Both the position numbers and the translations under genes were made by a program. The notes beneath the pieces are model-generated. The model did not search any database. It was given only the letters and a program-made list of their open reading frames with translations, and was not told where the DNA came from. Positions 15,070-24,274 of a stretch of DNA of 64,000 bases are shown here, one piece after another (positions within the stretch are counted from its first letter, which is position 1; each line of letters begins with the position of its first letter). This stretch comes from Cellulomonas hominis (GTDB lineage: Bacteria > Actinomycetota > Actinomycetes > Actinomycetales > Cellulomonadaceae): NCBI RefSeq assembly GCF_014201095.1, contig NZ_JACHDN010000001.1, positions 2,480,001 to 2,544,000 of the forward strand, written 5' to 3'.

Positions 15070-17091
15070 CTATCGGTCAGATCGTCGCGCACCTTGAGGC
15101 GAGATGCCCGATTCTTGGGTGACGGATGTGACGGCGTGTCGCAGGGCCGGGTCACGGGGGAGGTCCTCCGCCCGCAGCCGCGACGGCGGTACGGCGGGCG
15201 AGTACAGGTAGCCCTGCGCCTGGTCGACCGTGAGCCGCCGCAGCGCCTCGGCGGTGCTGCCGTCCTCGACGCCCTCCGCGACGACCTGGAGGCCGAACGA
15301 GTGCGCCAGGTCCACCATCGCCTTGACGATGACCTCCGACCCCTCCCGTCCGGTGGCGGACAGGTCCGCGACGAACAACCGGTCGATCTTCAGGCCGTGC
15401 ACCGGCAGGTCCCGCAGCTGCGAGATCGACGTGTTCCCGATGCCGAAGTCGTCGATCGACACCCGCACGCCCGCGTCGCCGAGCCGCTGCAGGACCGGCA
15501 CGACCCGGGACGGGTCGCTGACCAGCGCGGTCTCGGTGATCTCGACCTCCAGCAGGTCGGGGGGGACGTCGTGCTGCGCGAGCAGGTCCTCGATCACCTC
15601 GACGACGGCGTGCGACGTCACGTCGTGCGCCGACAGGTTGACCGCGACCGGGACGGGCTCGCCCTGGGCGGTCCACTCGGCGAGCTGGGCGACGCAGCTG
15701 CGCAGCGCGTACCGGGTGAGGTCGTGGATCAGTCCGGACTGCTCCGCGAGCGGGACGAACAGGTCGGGCGGCAGCATCCCGCGGGTGGGGTGCCGCCAGC
15801 GCATGAGCGCCTCCAGCCCGACGGTCTCGCCGGTGCCCAGGTCGATCTTCGGCTGGTAGTGCATCTCCAGCTCGTCGTCGACCCCGAGCGCGCGGTGCAG
15901 GTCGCCGAGCAGGACCAGCCGGGCGGGGGAGGAGTCGTCCTCCTCCGGGGAGTACACCGAGACCCCGAGCCGGTGCGTCTTCGCCGTGTACATGGCGACG
16001 TCGGCCATCCGCATCAGCGACGACGCGTCGTCCGCGTGGTCCGGCAGGCACGCCACGCCGATGGAGGTGTCCACGTGCAGCGCGAGGTCGCCGAGCATGA
16101 ACGGCGGCACGAACAGCTGCCGGACGCGGCGCGCGGCGGCCTCGGCGTCGGCGACGGAGTGCACGGTGGGCAGCAGGATCGCGAACTCGTCGCCGCCGAG
16201 CCGGGCCACGACGTCGTCCTCGCGCAGGGCGCCGCGCAGCCGCTCGGCCACCTGCTCCAGCAGCTCGTCGCCGCGGTCGTGGCCGAGCGAGTCGTTGATG
16301 TCCTTGAACCGGTCGACGTCGAGCAGCGCGAGCCCCACCGTGCCGCCGGTGGCGCGGGCGTCGTCGAGGGCGCGCTCCAGGCGGTCGGCGAGCATCCGCC
16401 GGTTGGGCAGGCCGGTGAGGGAGTCCAGCAGGGCGAGCCGCGCGTTCTCCAGGGCGGACGACTGCAGCCGCCGGGAGGCGTTCCACACCGTCCGGAACAG
16501 CAGGATCCACAGCAGGACCAGCCCGCCGGCGACCACGAGCGTCACGGTCCGGGTCGCGGAGGCGACGGCGTCGGCCGTGCCCTGGTAGTCGAGCATCACC
16601 TCGGCCGCGCCGACCACGACGCCGTCGTGCTGCACCGGCACGTACACGTCGAGCAGCGTCGACTCGGTCCCGCCGAACTCCTCGCCGCGCACCTCGGTCA
16701 CCACCTGGGCGACGGGCTCGCGCTCCCGGGTGGCGGCGTCGAGCCGGTCGCCGTCGGGGAACCCGGTGGTGTCGGCCTGCGAGTCGTAGAGCAGCGTGCC
16801 GTCCACGGTCCACAGGCGCAGCCGCCGCAGCTCCCGGAACCCCGCCACCTGCTCGGTGACCCGCGCGGCGTCCTCCGGGGCGAGCACGCCGACGGTGAAC
16901 GCGTCGTCGGGCACGCCGCCGGACGCGTAGGACTCGATGGACCGGGCGAGCGCGATGCCGTCGTCGCGGGCCTGGTCCTGCATGACGTTCGCCGTCACGA
17001 GGACCAGCGCCACGCCCAGGGCGAGCATGGCGACGATGCTGACGACGGCGAAGTACCGGGTCAGCGGCCAGCGGCGGTGTGCGGTTGCCAG
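15070..17091 (-). CDS. Membrane GGDEF-EAL protein (cyclic-di-GMP turnover)
   Basis: 673 codons if translation starts at CTG 17091. Two membrane helices (about 20-40 and 180-200) enclose an extracytoplasmic sensor domain. A GGDEF domain follows, with the intact motif at residues 299-303 and an inhibitory-site RxxD (REDD) five residues before it. The EAL domain has EALMRW (427-432), AVNLSAHDV, EVEITE, IDDFGIG, LKIDRLF and AEGVED. Both halves keep their catalytic residues, so the protein could make or degrade cyclic di-GMP. No ATG, GTG or TTG precedes 17028, yet the homologous-looking sequence RRWPLTRYFAVVSIVA lies upstream in frame; CTG 17091 has GAGG six bases before it. The gene sits 35-50 bases upstream of the TasA-like operon on the same strand. 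Confidence 0.85.
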   Translation of the reverse strand: MATAHRRWPLTRYFAVVSIVAMLALGVALVLVTANVMQDQARDDGIALARSIESYASGGVPDDAFTVGVLAPEDAARVTEQVAGFRELRRLRLWTVDGTLLYDSQADTTGFPDGDRLDAATREREPVAQVVTEVRGEEFGGTESTLLDVYVPVQHDGVVVGAAEVMLDYQGTADAVASATRTVTLVVAGGLVLLWILLFRTVWNASRRLQSSALENARLALLDSLTGLPNRRMLADRLERALDDARATGGTVGLALLDVDRFKDINDSLGHDRGDELLEQVAERLRGALREDDVVARLGGDEFAILLPTVHSVADAEAAARRVRQLFVPPFMLGDLALHVDTSIGVACLPDHADDASSLMRMADVAMYTAKTHRLGVSVYSPEEDDSSPARLVLLGDLHRALGVDDELEMHYQPKIDLGTGETVGLEALMRWRHPTRGMLPPDLFVPLAEQSGLIHDLTRYALRSCVAQLAEWTAQGEPVPVAVNLSAHDVTSHAVVEVIEDLLAQHDVPPDLLEVEITETALVSDPSRVVPVLQRLGDAGVRVSIDDFGIGNTSISQLRDLPVHGLKIDRLFVADLSATGREGSEVIVKAMVDLAHSFGLQVVAEGVEDGSTAEALRRLTVDQAQGYLYSPAVPPSRLRAEDLPRDPALRHAVTSVTQESGISPQGARRSDR

Positions 17092-17319
17092 CGGGGGCCT
17101 CGGATGCTCGCAGGGACTCGGGCCGCGGGTGGGTGCACGGCCTGCGCTGAGAGTAGGGGCGTGGTGCCGGATATGGCGAGAAGATCCCCGTTACGGCGAT
17201 TCGTCGGGATTGCCCGACTGGTGGGCATCTGCGACACGACCGACGGCACCCGTCCGGCTCACGCCGCCGCCCGCGGCCGAGGGGTAACCTCCGAGCCGCC
17301 CCCCTCTCCCCAGCCACGG

Positions 17320-17976
17320 ATGGCACGCATGCACGAGCTCGCCCTCTGCTCCGTCGAGCACGACGGCCACCAGGTCCTGTCCGGGTACGTCCGCACCTTC
17401 GACGACGGGGTGCTGTGGGCCGGTGTCGAGGGCATCGTGCGCGGCGTGGCCGAGGGGGAGCTGTACACGCTGCGGGTGCTCGACGAGGTGCGCGGGGAGT
17501 GCGTGTACGTCGGCGAGGCCGCGCGGATCACCGCGGACACGGTCGGGTTCGCCGGGGTGGAGCTGCTGTCGACGCTGCAGAAGCGCGCGGTCGCGCGGGT
17601 GGCCGTGACGGTCGAGTGCGAGGGCTTCGTGACGGTGCCGGCGGGCGCGGAGGACGGGGCCGCCGCCGATGATGGCGACGGCGCCGACGCCCCCGGCGAG
17701 CAGCCCCTGCGGTTCACCGTGCTCGACGTGTCGGCGCACGGGATGCGTATGATGTCCGCGACCGAGCTGCCCCCCGGCAGCACGGTGAGGTTCGTCTTCC
17801 CCGAGCTGTCGGACGCGTTCTGGCTGCAGGCGGTCGTCGTCCGTGCCCAGCCCTCGCGCTCCGGGACGCACTACGGCTGCCGGTTCGTGGAGACCTCCCC
17901 GCGGGAGACGGACGCGCTCTTCCGCTACGTCCTGCGCACGCAGGGCGCCCAGCGCCGCCAGCAGACGCTCGCCTGA
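17320..17976 (+). CDS. PilZ-domain protein (cyclic-di-GMP receptor candidate)
   Basis: A 218-residue soluble protein in two parts, like YcgR-type receptors: an N-terminal flagellar-brake-like beta domain (residues 1-80) and a C-terminal PilZ domain. The PilZ ligand motifs are visible: RAVAR (RxxxR, near 90) and VLDVSAHGM (DxSxxG, near 140), with an acidic low-complexity insert (GAAADDGDGADAPGE) between them. It would bind cyclic di-GMP made or destroyed by the divergent GGDEF-EAL protein, and pass the signal to an unknown target. ATG 17320 lacks a clear ribosome-binding site; ATG 17329 is an alternative. TAACCT at 17285-17290 is a candidate -10, giving a leader of only about 25 bases. Confidence 0.82.
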   Translation: MARMHELALCSVEHDGHQVLSGYVRTFDDGVLWAGVEGIVRGVAEGELYTLRVLDEVRGECVYVGEAARITADTVGFAGVELLSTLQKRAVARVAVTVECEGFVTVPAGAEDGAAADDGDGADAPGEQPLRFTVLDVSAHGMRMMSATELPPGSTVRFVFPELSDAFWLQAVVVRAQPSRSGTHYGCRFVETSPRETDALFRYVLRTQGAQRRQQTLA

Positions 17977-18050
17977 CCGAGCCGCCGGCGCCGGACGCCG
18001 CCCGCCGCGCACGGACCGCGGACCGATCCGACGCCGGAGTGACCTTCGAC

Positions 18051-19688
18051 ATGCCCTCCTTCACCGACCTCGGTGTGCCCGCCGCCCTCGCGCGCTCGCT
18101 CGCGCAGCGGGGCATCACGGACCCGTTCCCCATCCAGACCGCCACGCTGCCCGACACTCTCGCGGGGCGGGACGTGCTCGGCCGCGGCCGCACCGGCTCC
18201 GGCAAGACCCTGGCGTTCGCGCTGCCCGTCGTCGCGCGCCTCGCCGCCTCCGGGACCCGCCGCGCCCCGGCCCGGCCGCGGGCGCTGATCCTCGCCCCGA
18301 CCCGCGAGCTCGCCAGCCAGATCCACGCGACCGTCGAGCCGCTGGCCGCCGAGGCCGGGCTCACCTCGACCACGATCTTCGGCGGCGTCGCCCAGAGCCG
18401 GCAGGTCGCCGCGCTCGACGCCGGCATCGACGTGCTCGTCGCCTGCCCCGGCCGGCTCGAGGACCTCATCCAGCAGCGCCTGTGCTCCCTCGACGCCGTC
18501 GAGATCACGGTGCTGGACGAGGCCGACCACATGGCCGACCTCGGGTTCCTGCCCGTGGTGAAGCGGCTGCTCGACCGGACCCCGCGCGGCGGCCAGCGGC
18601 TGCTGTTCTCCGCGACGCTGGACAACGGCGTCGACACCCTGGTCAAGCGGTACCTGGACCGCCCGACCTCGCACTCCGTCGACCCCGAGGTCGCACCCGT
18701 GTCGACGATGACGCACCACGTGCTCGCCGTCGCGGACGCCGACGCGAAGAAGGCCGTCGTGCGCGAGCTCGCGTCCGGAACCGGCCGCCGCGTGCTGTTC
18801 ACCCGCACCAAGCACCAGGCCAAGAAGCTCGCCAAGCAGCTCACCGGCGACGGCATCCCCGCCGTCGACCTGCAGGGCAACCTCGGCCAGGGCGCCCGCG
18901 AGCGGAACCTCGCCGCGTTCACGTCCGGCGACGTCAAGGTGCTCGTGGCCACCGACATCGCGGCCCGCGGCATCCACGTGGACGACGTCGAGCTCGTCGT
19001 GCACGTCGACCCGCCCGCCGAGCACAAGGCGTACCTGCACCGGTCCGGCCGCACCGCGCGCGCCGGCTCCGGCGGCGACGTCGTGACCGTGATGCTCCCC
19101 GAGCAGGCCGGCGACGTCCGGGACCTGACCCGCAAGGCCCGGATCACCGTGACGCCGCAGCGCGTGGCCCCGGGGTCGCCCGTGGTGGCGGCGCTGGTCG
19201 GCGAGGTCGCGGCGCACGTGGCTCCGGCGGCTCCGGCGGTCCCGGCGCAGCGGTCGGGCGGCGCCGGTGGCGGCTCGCGGCGCGGCGGTCGCGGCGGCGG
19301 CGCGGGTGCGTCGGGCGGCTCGGGCGCCGGCTCGGGCGCCGGCCGCGGCCGGGGTGCCGGACGGGCCGCGGGCGGCGACCGTCCGGCCGGGCAGGCCCGC
19401 GCCGCGTCGGCCCCTCGCGCCGGCGCCACGGGCTCGACGGCGTCCGGGGCGGGCGGGCAGGGCCGCTCCGGCGGCGCCGGCCAGTCCGGGCGCCCGCGCC
19501 GCGCCGGCCGGGCGCAGGGTGCCCCGGTGGGCGGCTCGACGGTCCGCTGGAGCTCGGGCGGTGACGCCCCGTCCGGCGCCCCCGGGCGCGGCTCGTCCGC
19601 GGGCGGCGCGGGCGGGTCCTCGGAGGGCGGCCGACGCCGCCGCCGGGGTGGCCGGGGCGGCGCGAACGGTCCCCGCAGCGGGTCCTGA
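18051..19688 (+). CDS. DEAD-box RNA helicase with Gly/Arg/Ser-rich tail
   Basis: 545 residues. All helicase motifs are present in order: Q motif (GITDPFPIQ), motif I ([10 protein letters not shown]), [17 protein letters not shown] (motif II), FSATLDNG (motif III, SAT), [13 protein letters not shown] and [10 protein letters not shown] (motif VI). Residues about 400-545 are low-complexity repeats of Gly, Arg, Ser and Ala, as in RNA-binding RGG-type tails. Such helicases remodel RNA in ribosome assembly and mRNA decay. ATG 18051 is preceded by GGAG 11 bases upstream; a GTG at 18039 is possible but badly spaced. It starts about 75 bases after the PilZ gene and may be cotranscribed with it. Confidence 0.92.
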   Translation: MPSFTDLGVPAALARSLAQRGITDPFPIQTATLPDTLAGRDVLGRGRTGSGKTLAFALPVVARLAASGTRRAPARPRALILAPTRELASQIHATVEPLAAEAGLTSTTIFGGVAQSRQVAALDAGIDVLVACPGRLEDLIQQRLCSLDAVEITVLDEADHMADLGFLPVVKRLLDRTPRGGQRLLFSATLDNGVDTLVKRYLDRPTSHSVDPEVAPVSTMTHHVLAVADADAKKAVVRELASGTGRRVLFTRTKHQAKKLAKQLTGDGIPAVDLQGNLGQGARERNLAAFTSGDVKVLVATDIAARGIHVDDVELVVHVDPPAEHKAYLHRSGRTARAGSGGDVVTVMLPEQAGDVRDLTRKARITVTPQRVAPGSPVVAALVGEVAAHVAPAAPAVPAQRSGGAGGGSRRGGRGGGAGASGGSGAGSGAGRGRGAGRAAGGDRPAGQARAASAPRAGATGSTASGAGGQGRSGGAGQSGRPRRAGRAQGAPVGGSTVRWSSGGDAPSGAPGRGSSAGGAGGSSEGGRRRRRGGRGGANGPRSGS

Positions 19689-19855
19689 GCCCCGCGCGCG
19701 CCGAGCGCCCGGGAGCCGCGGTGCCGCGGTGGCGGGCGCGGGCCGGACGGGGCAAGGTCGTCGCACGGAACAGCGCGCCCCGCGTCCGTGTTCTGCTGCC
19801 GCGGGACCGCCCCGGCCGACCGGGCCGGGGCTCCCGGGGCGAGAGGAGCACCGCC

Positions 19856-20272
19856 ATGACGGAGCAGAGGACGTACGAGGTCGCCAAGGACGAGTCGCAG
19901 TGGCGGGTCGAGCTGGACCCGGCGGAGTTCCAGGTGCTGCGGCTGGCCGGGACGGAGCGGCCGTGGACCGGTGCGCTGCTCGACGAGAAGCGCGAGGGCG
20001 TGTACCGCTGTCGCGCCTGCGGGAACGAGCTGTTCCGGTCGGAGACGAAGTTCGACTCGCACTGCGGGTGGCCGAGCTTCTTCTCCCCGCTCGCGGGCGA
20101 CAAGGTCGAGCTCATCGAGGACCGCAGCCTGGGCATGGTCCGCACCGAGGTGCGCTGCGCGCGGTGCGGGTCGCACCTGGGGCACGTCTTCGACGACGCG
20201 CCGCAGACCCCCACGGGTGACCGGTACTGCATGAACTCGGTCAGCCTGACGTTCGAGCCCACGGCCGGCTGA
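19856..20272 (+). CDS. msrB: Peptide-methionine (R)-S-oxide reductase
   Basis: A 138-residue enzyme that reduces methionine-R-sulfoxide in proteins, using thioredoxin. Zinc-binding pairs CRAC (about 49-52) and CARC (about 98-101) are present, with [11 protein letters not shown] in between, and the catalytic Cys lies in [10 protein letters not shown] near the C-terminus. Length and motif order match stand-alone MsrB. ATG 19856 is preceded by GAGAGGAG. The 167 bases between the helicase and this gene show no second gene. Confidence 0.95.
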   Translation: MTEQRTYEVAKDESQWRVELDPAEFQVLRLAGTERPWTGALLDEKREGVYRCRACGNELFRSETKFDSHCGWPSFFSPLAGDKVELIEDRSLGMVRTEVRCARCGSHLGHVFDDAPQTPTGDRYCMNSVSLTFEPTAG

Positions 20273-20298
20273 CACCCGGGCGGGGGAGGGCGGCGCGG

Positions 20299-21222
20299 AT
20301 GCTTCAGGGCGGCCGCCCGCGTGCCGATATCCGGGACGTGGAGCAGGCCCTGATCGTCCGCCGGTGGCGCCGCTACGGCGCGGACCGGCTCTACGTCACG
20401 GCCGACACCGGAGCCCCCCTCGGCAGCGTCGACCTGGCCACCGGCCGGGTCGCGCTGCAGCCCGGCGCCGCCGACGCCGCGGGCGTGGAGGCGGCCGTCC
20501 GCCGCGCCGTGCAGGAGTACCTGCGCGCCGACCTGCCCGAGCTCGTCGTCCCCGCCGAGGCCGCCGGGGACCCCGCGCCGCCCGAGCCGGAGGCCCCGCG
20601 CCCCCACGGCCGGCGCGCCCGGCCCGCGGTCCCCGAGGACGAGGCGGCCGCCGCGCCGGGCCAGTCCGAGCGCCGCGGCCGGCACCGGGCCGACGACCTC
20701 GTCCACCCGTACGCCGACGGCGAGCCGCGCGCCGCCGAGGAGACCCTGTGCGAGCGGCTGGACCGGCTCGTGCTCGTCGGCTGGCACGTGCTGCACGACG
20801 TGCCCGTCGGCCGGCAGGGGTCGGTCGTCGCGCACCTGCTCGTCGGGCCGCCCGGTGCGTTCGCCGTCGCGGAGCGTCCCGCCGGGCCCGCCGGCACCGA
20901 GCAGTTCACGCTCGACGGTCGGCACCTGTCCGCGGACGGGCACGGCGTGGCCGACCTGCGGGACGTGCGGCTCGCCGCGGCCCGGGCCGGGTCGCTGCTG
21001 CGGGCGGCCGTCGGGTCGCCGGTCGGCGTGCGCGGCGCGCTCGTGGTGCACGGGCCGGTCGACGTGCACGACCCGTCCCGCTGCGACGCGCTCGTGCTCC
21101 CGGAGGGCACCGTGCCCGACGCGTTCGCGGACCTCCCGGCGCGCTGGACGGCCGGCCGCGTCGACGCGGTGGCGGCCGTGGCCCGCCGGCGCAGCACGTG
21201 GGCCGTGACCTGGGCGGTCTGA
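20299..21222 (+). CDS. NERD-like (nuclease-related domain) protein
   Basis: 307 residues. The C-terminal half carries GWHVLHDVPVGRQGSVVAHLLVGPPGAFAVAE (quoted only as a run of positions about 165-195), which resembles the NERD core where a buried strand reads D-H-L-L-V-G-P-x-G-V-F. Here the usual Asp is replaced by Ala (VAHLLVG), so nuclease activity is doubtful. The N-terminal half (1-75) is a small mixed domain, and residues 85-130 are a Pro/Ala/Arg-rich linker. NERD domains are predicted nucleic-acid-binding modules of mostly unknown role. ATG 20299 has GGGAGGG eight bases upstream and lies 26 bases after msrB, so the two are probably cotranscribed. Confidence 0.6.
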   Translation: MLQGGRPRADIRDVEQALIVRRWRRYGADRLYVTADTGAPLGSVDLATGRVALQPGAADAAGVEAAVRRAVQEYLRADLPELVVPAEAAGDPAPPEPEAPRPHGRRARPAVPEDEAAAAPGQSERRGRHRADDLVHPYADGEPRAAEETLCERLDRLVLVGWHVLHDVPVGRQGSVVAHLLVGPPGAFAVAERPAGPAGTEQFTLDGRHLSADGHGVADLRDVRLAAARAGSLLRAAVGSPVGVRGALVVHGPVDVHDPSRCDALVLPEGTVPDAFADLPARWTAGRVDAVAAVARRRSTWAVTWAV

Positions 21223-21305
21223 CCGGCCGCGAGGCACCGCCCCGCTGTCCGCCGGCCCCGTGCGCCGTGCGCCGTGCGTCGGCCCGTCCGCCGTCCGCCG
21301 TGAGT

Positions 21306-21352
21306 GGGGGGGTTTCGCCGGGACACGCCGCGCGTGTCGGGCAGAACCCTCC
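21306..21352. terminator. Probable terminator between convergent genes
   Basis: A hairpin with outer arms GGGGGGTTT and AACCCTCC (one mismatch) and inner arms ACACG/CGTGT lies between the NERD-like gene and the oppositely oriented marR gene. The flanking stretch 21258-21305 has short imperfect repeats of CGTGCGC and CGTCCGC. No gene is seen in 21223-21400. Confidence 0.4.
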
Positions 21353-21400
21353 AGTCAGCGCGGGACCGGCGGACCGGACGCGCGCGGCGAGCCCGGGCCG

Positions 21401-21871
21401 CTAGGCGTCGGTCGACCGCGGCGCGGCGGCGAGGGCGTCGTTGAGGCGGTGCAGCTGGTCCGCGAGCAGCGCGCGCTCCTGCGGCGACCAGGCCCCGAGC
21501 GCCTGCTCCAGGTACCGCCGGCGGGCGACCCGGGCGGCCTCGACCCGGCGCGCGCCCTCGGGCGTCACCCGGATCAGCTGCCCGCGGGAGTCGTCGGGGT
21601 CGGGCCGGCGCTCGATGAGCCCGAGCTGCTCGATCCGGCCGAGCTGGCGCGACATCGTGCCCCGGCCCACGCCGATGTGCTCGGCGAGCTCGCTGGCGCG
21701 CACGTCCGGCTCGCGCTCGATCCGCGACAGCAGCGGGTAGGCGCTGGGTTCCAGGTCGGGGTGCACCTGGCGGGCCAGCCGGTCGGCCGAGGCGCGTGCG
21801 CGGCGCAGCAGGAGCCCGAGCTCGGACTCGAGGCGGGCGACGGGGTCGGTCGGGGTGTCCACGCGCCCCAT
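21401..21871 (-). CDS. MarR-family transcriptional regulator (distal)
   Basis: 156 residues with a winged helix-turn-helix: SRIEREPDVRASELAEHIGVGRGTMS holds the recognition helix, then RQLGRIEQLGLIERRPDPDDSRGQLIRVTPEG forms the wing, as in MarR proteins (given as positions about 50-105). It would repress genes until a small aromatic or toxic ligand binds. The gene follows the efflux pump on the same strand but is separated by a 19-bp perfect hairpin, so it probably has its own promoter. ATG 21871 is the only start that gives the complete first helix; GTG 21862 is an alternative. No obvious ribosome-binding site is seen. Confidence 0.87.
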   Translation of the reverse strand: MGRVDTPTDPVARLESELGLLLRRARASADRLARQVHPDLEPSAYPLLSRIEREPDVRASELAEHIGVGRGTMSRQLGRIEQLGLIERRPDPDDSRGQLIRVTPEGARRVEAARVARRRYLEQALGAWSPQERALLADQLHRLNDALAAAPRSTDA

Positions 21872-21883
21872 TGTGGACGAACG

Positions 21884-21925
21884 CGATCGCGCCCGGCCGT
21901 CGTGGTCGACGGCCGGGCGCGATCG
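21884..21925 (-). terminator. 19-bp perfect hairpin after the efflux-pump gene
   Basis: Left arm CGATCGCGCCCGGCCGTCG (21884-21902), loop TGGT, right arm 21907-21925, with no mismatch. It begins nine bases downstream of the pump's stop codon on the minus strand and sits 12 bases upstream of the next MarR start. No T tract. An intrinsic terminator is the simplest reading. Confidence 0.7.
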
Positions 21926-21933
21926 GGGGGAGG

Positions 21934-23625
21934 TCAGGCGCGGGGTCCGGCCCCGGCGTCCGCGCGCTCCGCCTCGGCCTGCTGCCCGATCGCCTGCTGG
22001 GCGCCCGGCGTGCCGGCCTCGGCGACGACGGCCTCGTCGGTCTGCTCCTGGTCGAGCAGCTGCTCGACGCCCGAGCGCTGACCGAGCGGGACCTCCTTGA
22101 GGAAGATCACCGCGAGCAGGGCGACCAGGCCCAGCGGCGCCGCGATGAGGAACAGGTCCGCGATGCCCTCGCCGTAGGACGACTCCACGATCGTCTTGAT
22201 CGGCTCCGGCAGGGTGGACACGTCCGGCACGGCGCTCGCTCCGCCGCCCAGCGCGCTGACGTCCACGCCGATCGCGGTCAGGCCGTCCGTGATGAGCGTC
22301 GTGATCCGGCTGCCCAGCACGGCGCCGAGCGCCGAGACGCCGATCGCGCCGCCGAGGCTCCGGAAGAACGCGACGGTGGCGGTGCCCGAGCCCACCTCGG
22401 TGACGTCCAGGGTGTTCTGCACGGCCAGCACCAGGTTCTGCATGAGCATGCCCATGCCGGCGCCCATGACGAACATGTACAGCCCGACCAGCACGAAGCT
22501 GGTGTCGTACCGGATGGTGCCCATGAGCGCGAGGCCCGCGGTCAGCGTGATCGCGCCGGCGATCATGAAGCCCTTGTAGCGGCCGTACCGGGTGATGAGC
22601 CGCCCGCTGATGGTCGACGAGATGAACAGCCCGAGGATCATCGGGATGGTCAGCAGGCCGGACTGCGTCGGCGTCTTGCCCCGGGCCACCTGCATGTACT
22701 GGCTGAGGAACACCGAGGTCCCGAACATCGCCACGCCCACCGCGACCGACGCGATCACGGACAGGACGAGCGTGCGGTTCCTGAACAGGTGCATCGGGAT
22801 GATCGGGTCGGCGACCTTGGTCTCGACCACGCAGGCGATCGCCAGGACCACGAGCGAGCCGACGACCATGACGCCGGTCTGCCAGGACAGCCAGTCGTAC
22901 TTGTCGCCGGCGAACGTCACCCACAGGAGCAGCGTCGCGATGCCGACGGAGATCAGGGCGGCGCCCCAGTAGTCGATCTTCACGACCTTGCGGGGCAGGC
23001 GCGGCAGGTGCAGCGTCCGCTGGAGCACGATGATCGCGGCGACGGCGAACGGCAGGCCGACGAAGAAGTTCCAGTGCCAGGTCAGGCTGTCGGTGATGAC
23101 GCCGCCGAGCAGCGGGCCGCCGACCATGCCGATGCCCATGATGCCGCCCATGAGGCCCATGTACCGGCCGCGCTCGCGCGGGCTGAGGATGTCGGCCAGC
23201 AGCACGGTCGCCAGCGCCGTGAGGCCTCCGGCGCCGATGCCCTGGATCGCGCGCATGCCGATGAGGAACTCGACGTTCTCCGAGAAGCCGGCCGCCGCGG
23301 AGGACAGCACGGAGATGATCAGCGCGAGCTGGATGAGGAGCTTGCGGTTGAACAGGTCCGCGAGCTTGCCCCAGATCGGGGTGGTGATCGTGGTCGTCAG
23401 CAGCGTGGCGGTGACCACCCAGGTGTAGGACGACTGCGAGCCGTTCAGGTCGCTGACGATCTTCGGCAGGCTGCTCGAGACGACGCTCGTGGCCAGGACG
23501 GACACGAACATGCCGAGCAGGATGCCGGAGAGCGACTCCATCACCTGGCGGTGGGTCATGGCCGGCGCGGGCGCGGTGCCGCTCCCGGCCGGGGTCGGGC
23601 GCTCGGCCCGGGTGGTGCTGGTCAT
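21934..23625 (-). CDS. DHA2 (EmrB/QacA-type) drug:proton antiporter, MFS
   Basis: 563 residues with about 14 membrane helices. The first helix (GILLGMFVSVLATSVVSSSLPKIV, positions about 32-55) and the motif-A loop GKLADLFNRKLLIQ after helix 2 are typical of MFS exporters; motif C is represented by GIGMVGGPLLGGVITD in helix 5, which marks antiporters. A large loop before the last helix and an acidic Glu/Asp/Gln-rich tail (about 515-563) are cytoplasmic. It should expel amphipathic drugs in exchange for protons. It lies between two MarR genes on the same strand and 118 bases after the first, whose operator probably controls it. Confidence 0.93.
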   Translation of the reverse strand: MTSTTRAERPTPAGSGTAPAPAMTHRQVMESLSGILLGMFVSVLATSVVSSSLPKIVSDLNGSQSSYTWVVTATLLTTTITTPIWGKLADLFNRKLLIQLALIISVLSSAAAGFSENVEFLIGMRAIQGIGAGGLTALATVLLADILSPRERGRYMGLMGGIMGIGMVGGPLLGGVITDSLTWHWNFFVGLPFAVAAIIVLQRTLHLPRLPRKVVKIDYWGAALISVGIATLLLWVTFAGDKYDWLSWQTGVMVVGSLVVLAIACVVETKVADPIIPMHLFRNRTLVLSVIASVAVGVAMFGTSVFLSQYMQVARGKTPTQSGLLTIPMILGLFISSTISGRLITRYGRYKGFMIAGAITLTAGLALMGTIRYDTSFVLVGLYMFVMGAGMGMLMQNLVLAVQNTLDVTEVGSGTATVAFFRSLGGAIGVSALGAVLGSRITTLITDGLTAIGVDVSALGGGASAVPDVSTLPEPIKTIVESSYGEGIADLFLIAAPLGLVALLAVIFLKEVPLGQRSGVEQLLDQEQTDEAVVAEAGTPGAQQAIGQQAEAERADAGAGPRA

Positions 23626-23743
23626 GTGTCTTCGCTTTCGCCAGTGGTGCGGTGCCCGGCGCCGTCGGCGGACTTCGTGGGTGTGGTGCTGCGCGCCCTC
23701 GCGGGGACGCGGGTCGGTGCCGGCGCGGGGTCCGGCGGCTCGG

Positions 23744-24259
23744 TCAGACGGCCGTGGCGGCGAGGCCCGCCGCGGGGGCGGGCTCGTCGGGTGCGGGGAC
23801 CGGGTGGGCGGTGGCGCGGAGCGCGGCGACGGTGTCCGCGACGCGCTCGATCTGCGCGGCGGCGGACATGAGGTCCTCGACGCTCCAGCCGCTGAACACC
23901 GCCGCGGCCCGGTCGTCGAGCGCCTGCTTGGTCCCGGCGGTGAAGGTGCGGCCGAGCTCGGTGAGCCGGACCGTGCGGACGCGGCGGTCCGTGCCCGGGG
24001 TGCCGGGCGTGCTGCGCTCGGCGTACCCGGCGTCGACGAGCGCGCTCGTCTGGCGGCTGGCCACCGACATGTCGACGTGCAGGTGCTGCGCGACGTCGCT
24101 GATCGCCATCTCGCCGCGCTTGTCGAGCACCCAGAGCAGGCTCAGGGCGGCGCGGGGGCAGTCGAGGTCGCGCGCCAGGTCGGTGGCGACCTCCCGCTGC
24201 ACGCGCTGGAGACGCGCGATCGCGTCGATCAGCTCGCGGTGGGCGGGGGTACGGGGCAC
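23744..24259 (-). CDS. MarR-family transcriptional regulator (proximal)
   Basis: 171 residues starting at GTG 24259, with AAGGAGGT seven bases upstream. The frame is open further upstream, but that part contains the promoter and operators. The winged helix-turn-helix (DKRGEMAISDVAQHLHVDMSVASRQTSALVDAGYAERS, positions about 50-88) and a charged wing (DRRVRTVRLTELG) match MarR. The C-terminal tail is Ala/Pro-rich. It is the first gene of the MarR-pump unit, and the two inverted repeats over its own promoter make autorepression and control of the pump likely. Confidence 0.92.
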   Translation of the reverse strand: MPRTPAHRELIDAIARLQRVQREVATDLARDLDCPRAALSLLWVLDKRGEMAISDVAQHLHVDMSVASRQTSALVDAGYAERSTPGTPGTDRRVRTVRLTELGRTFTAGTKQALDDRAAAVFSGWSVEDLMSAAAQIERVADTVAALRATAHPVPAPDEPAPAAGLAATAV

Positions 24260-24274
24260 GGGTGGGACCTCCTT

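Noticed and set aside
17092..17190. A frameshift in the GGDEF-EAL gene upstream of 17091
   Set aside because: The frame remains open to 17190 and the membrane helix is restored without any indel. A CTG start explains the data, so no frameshift is called, although sequencing error is not excluded.
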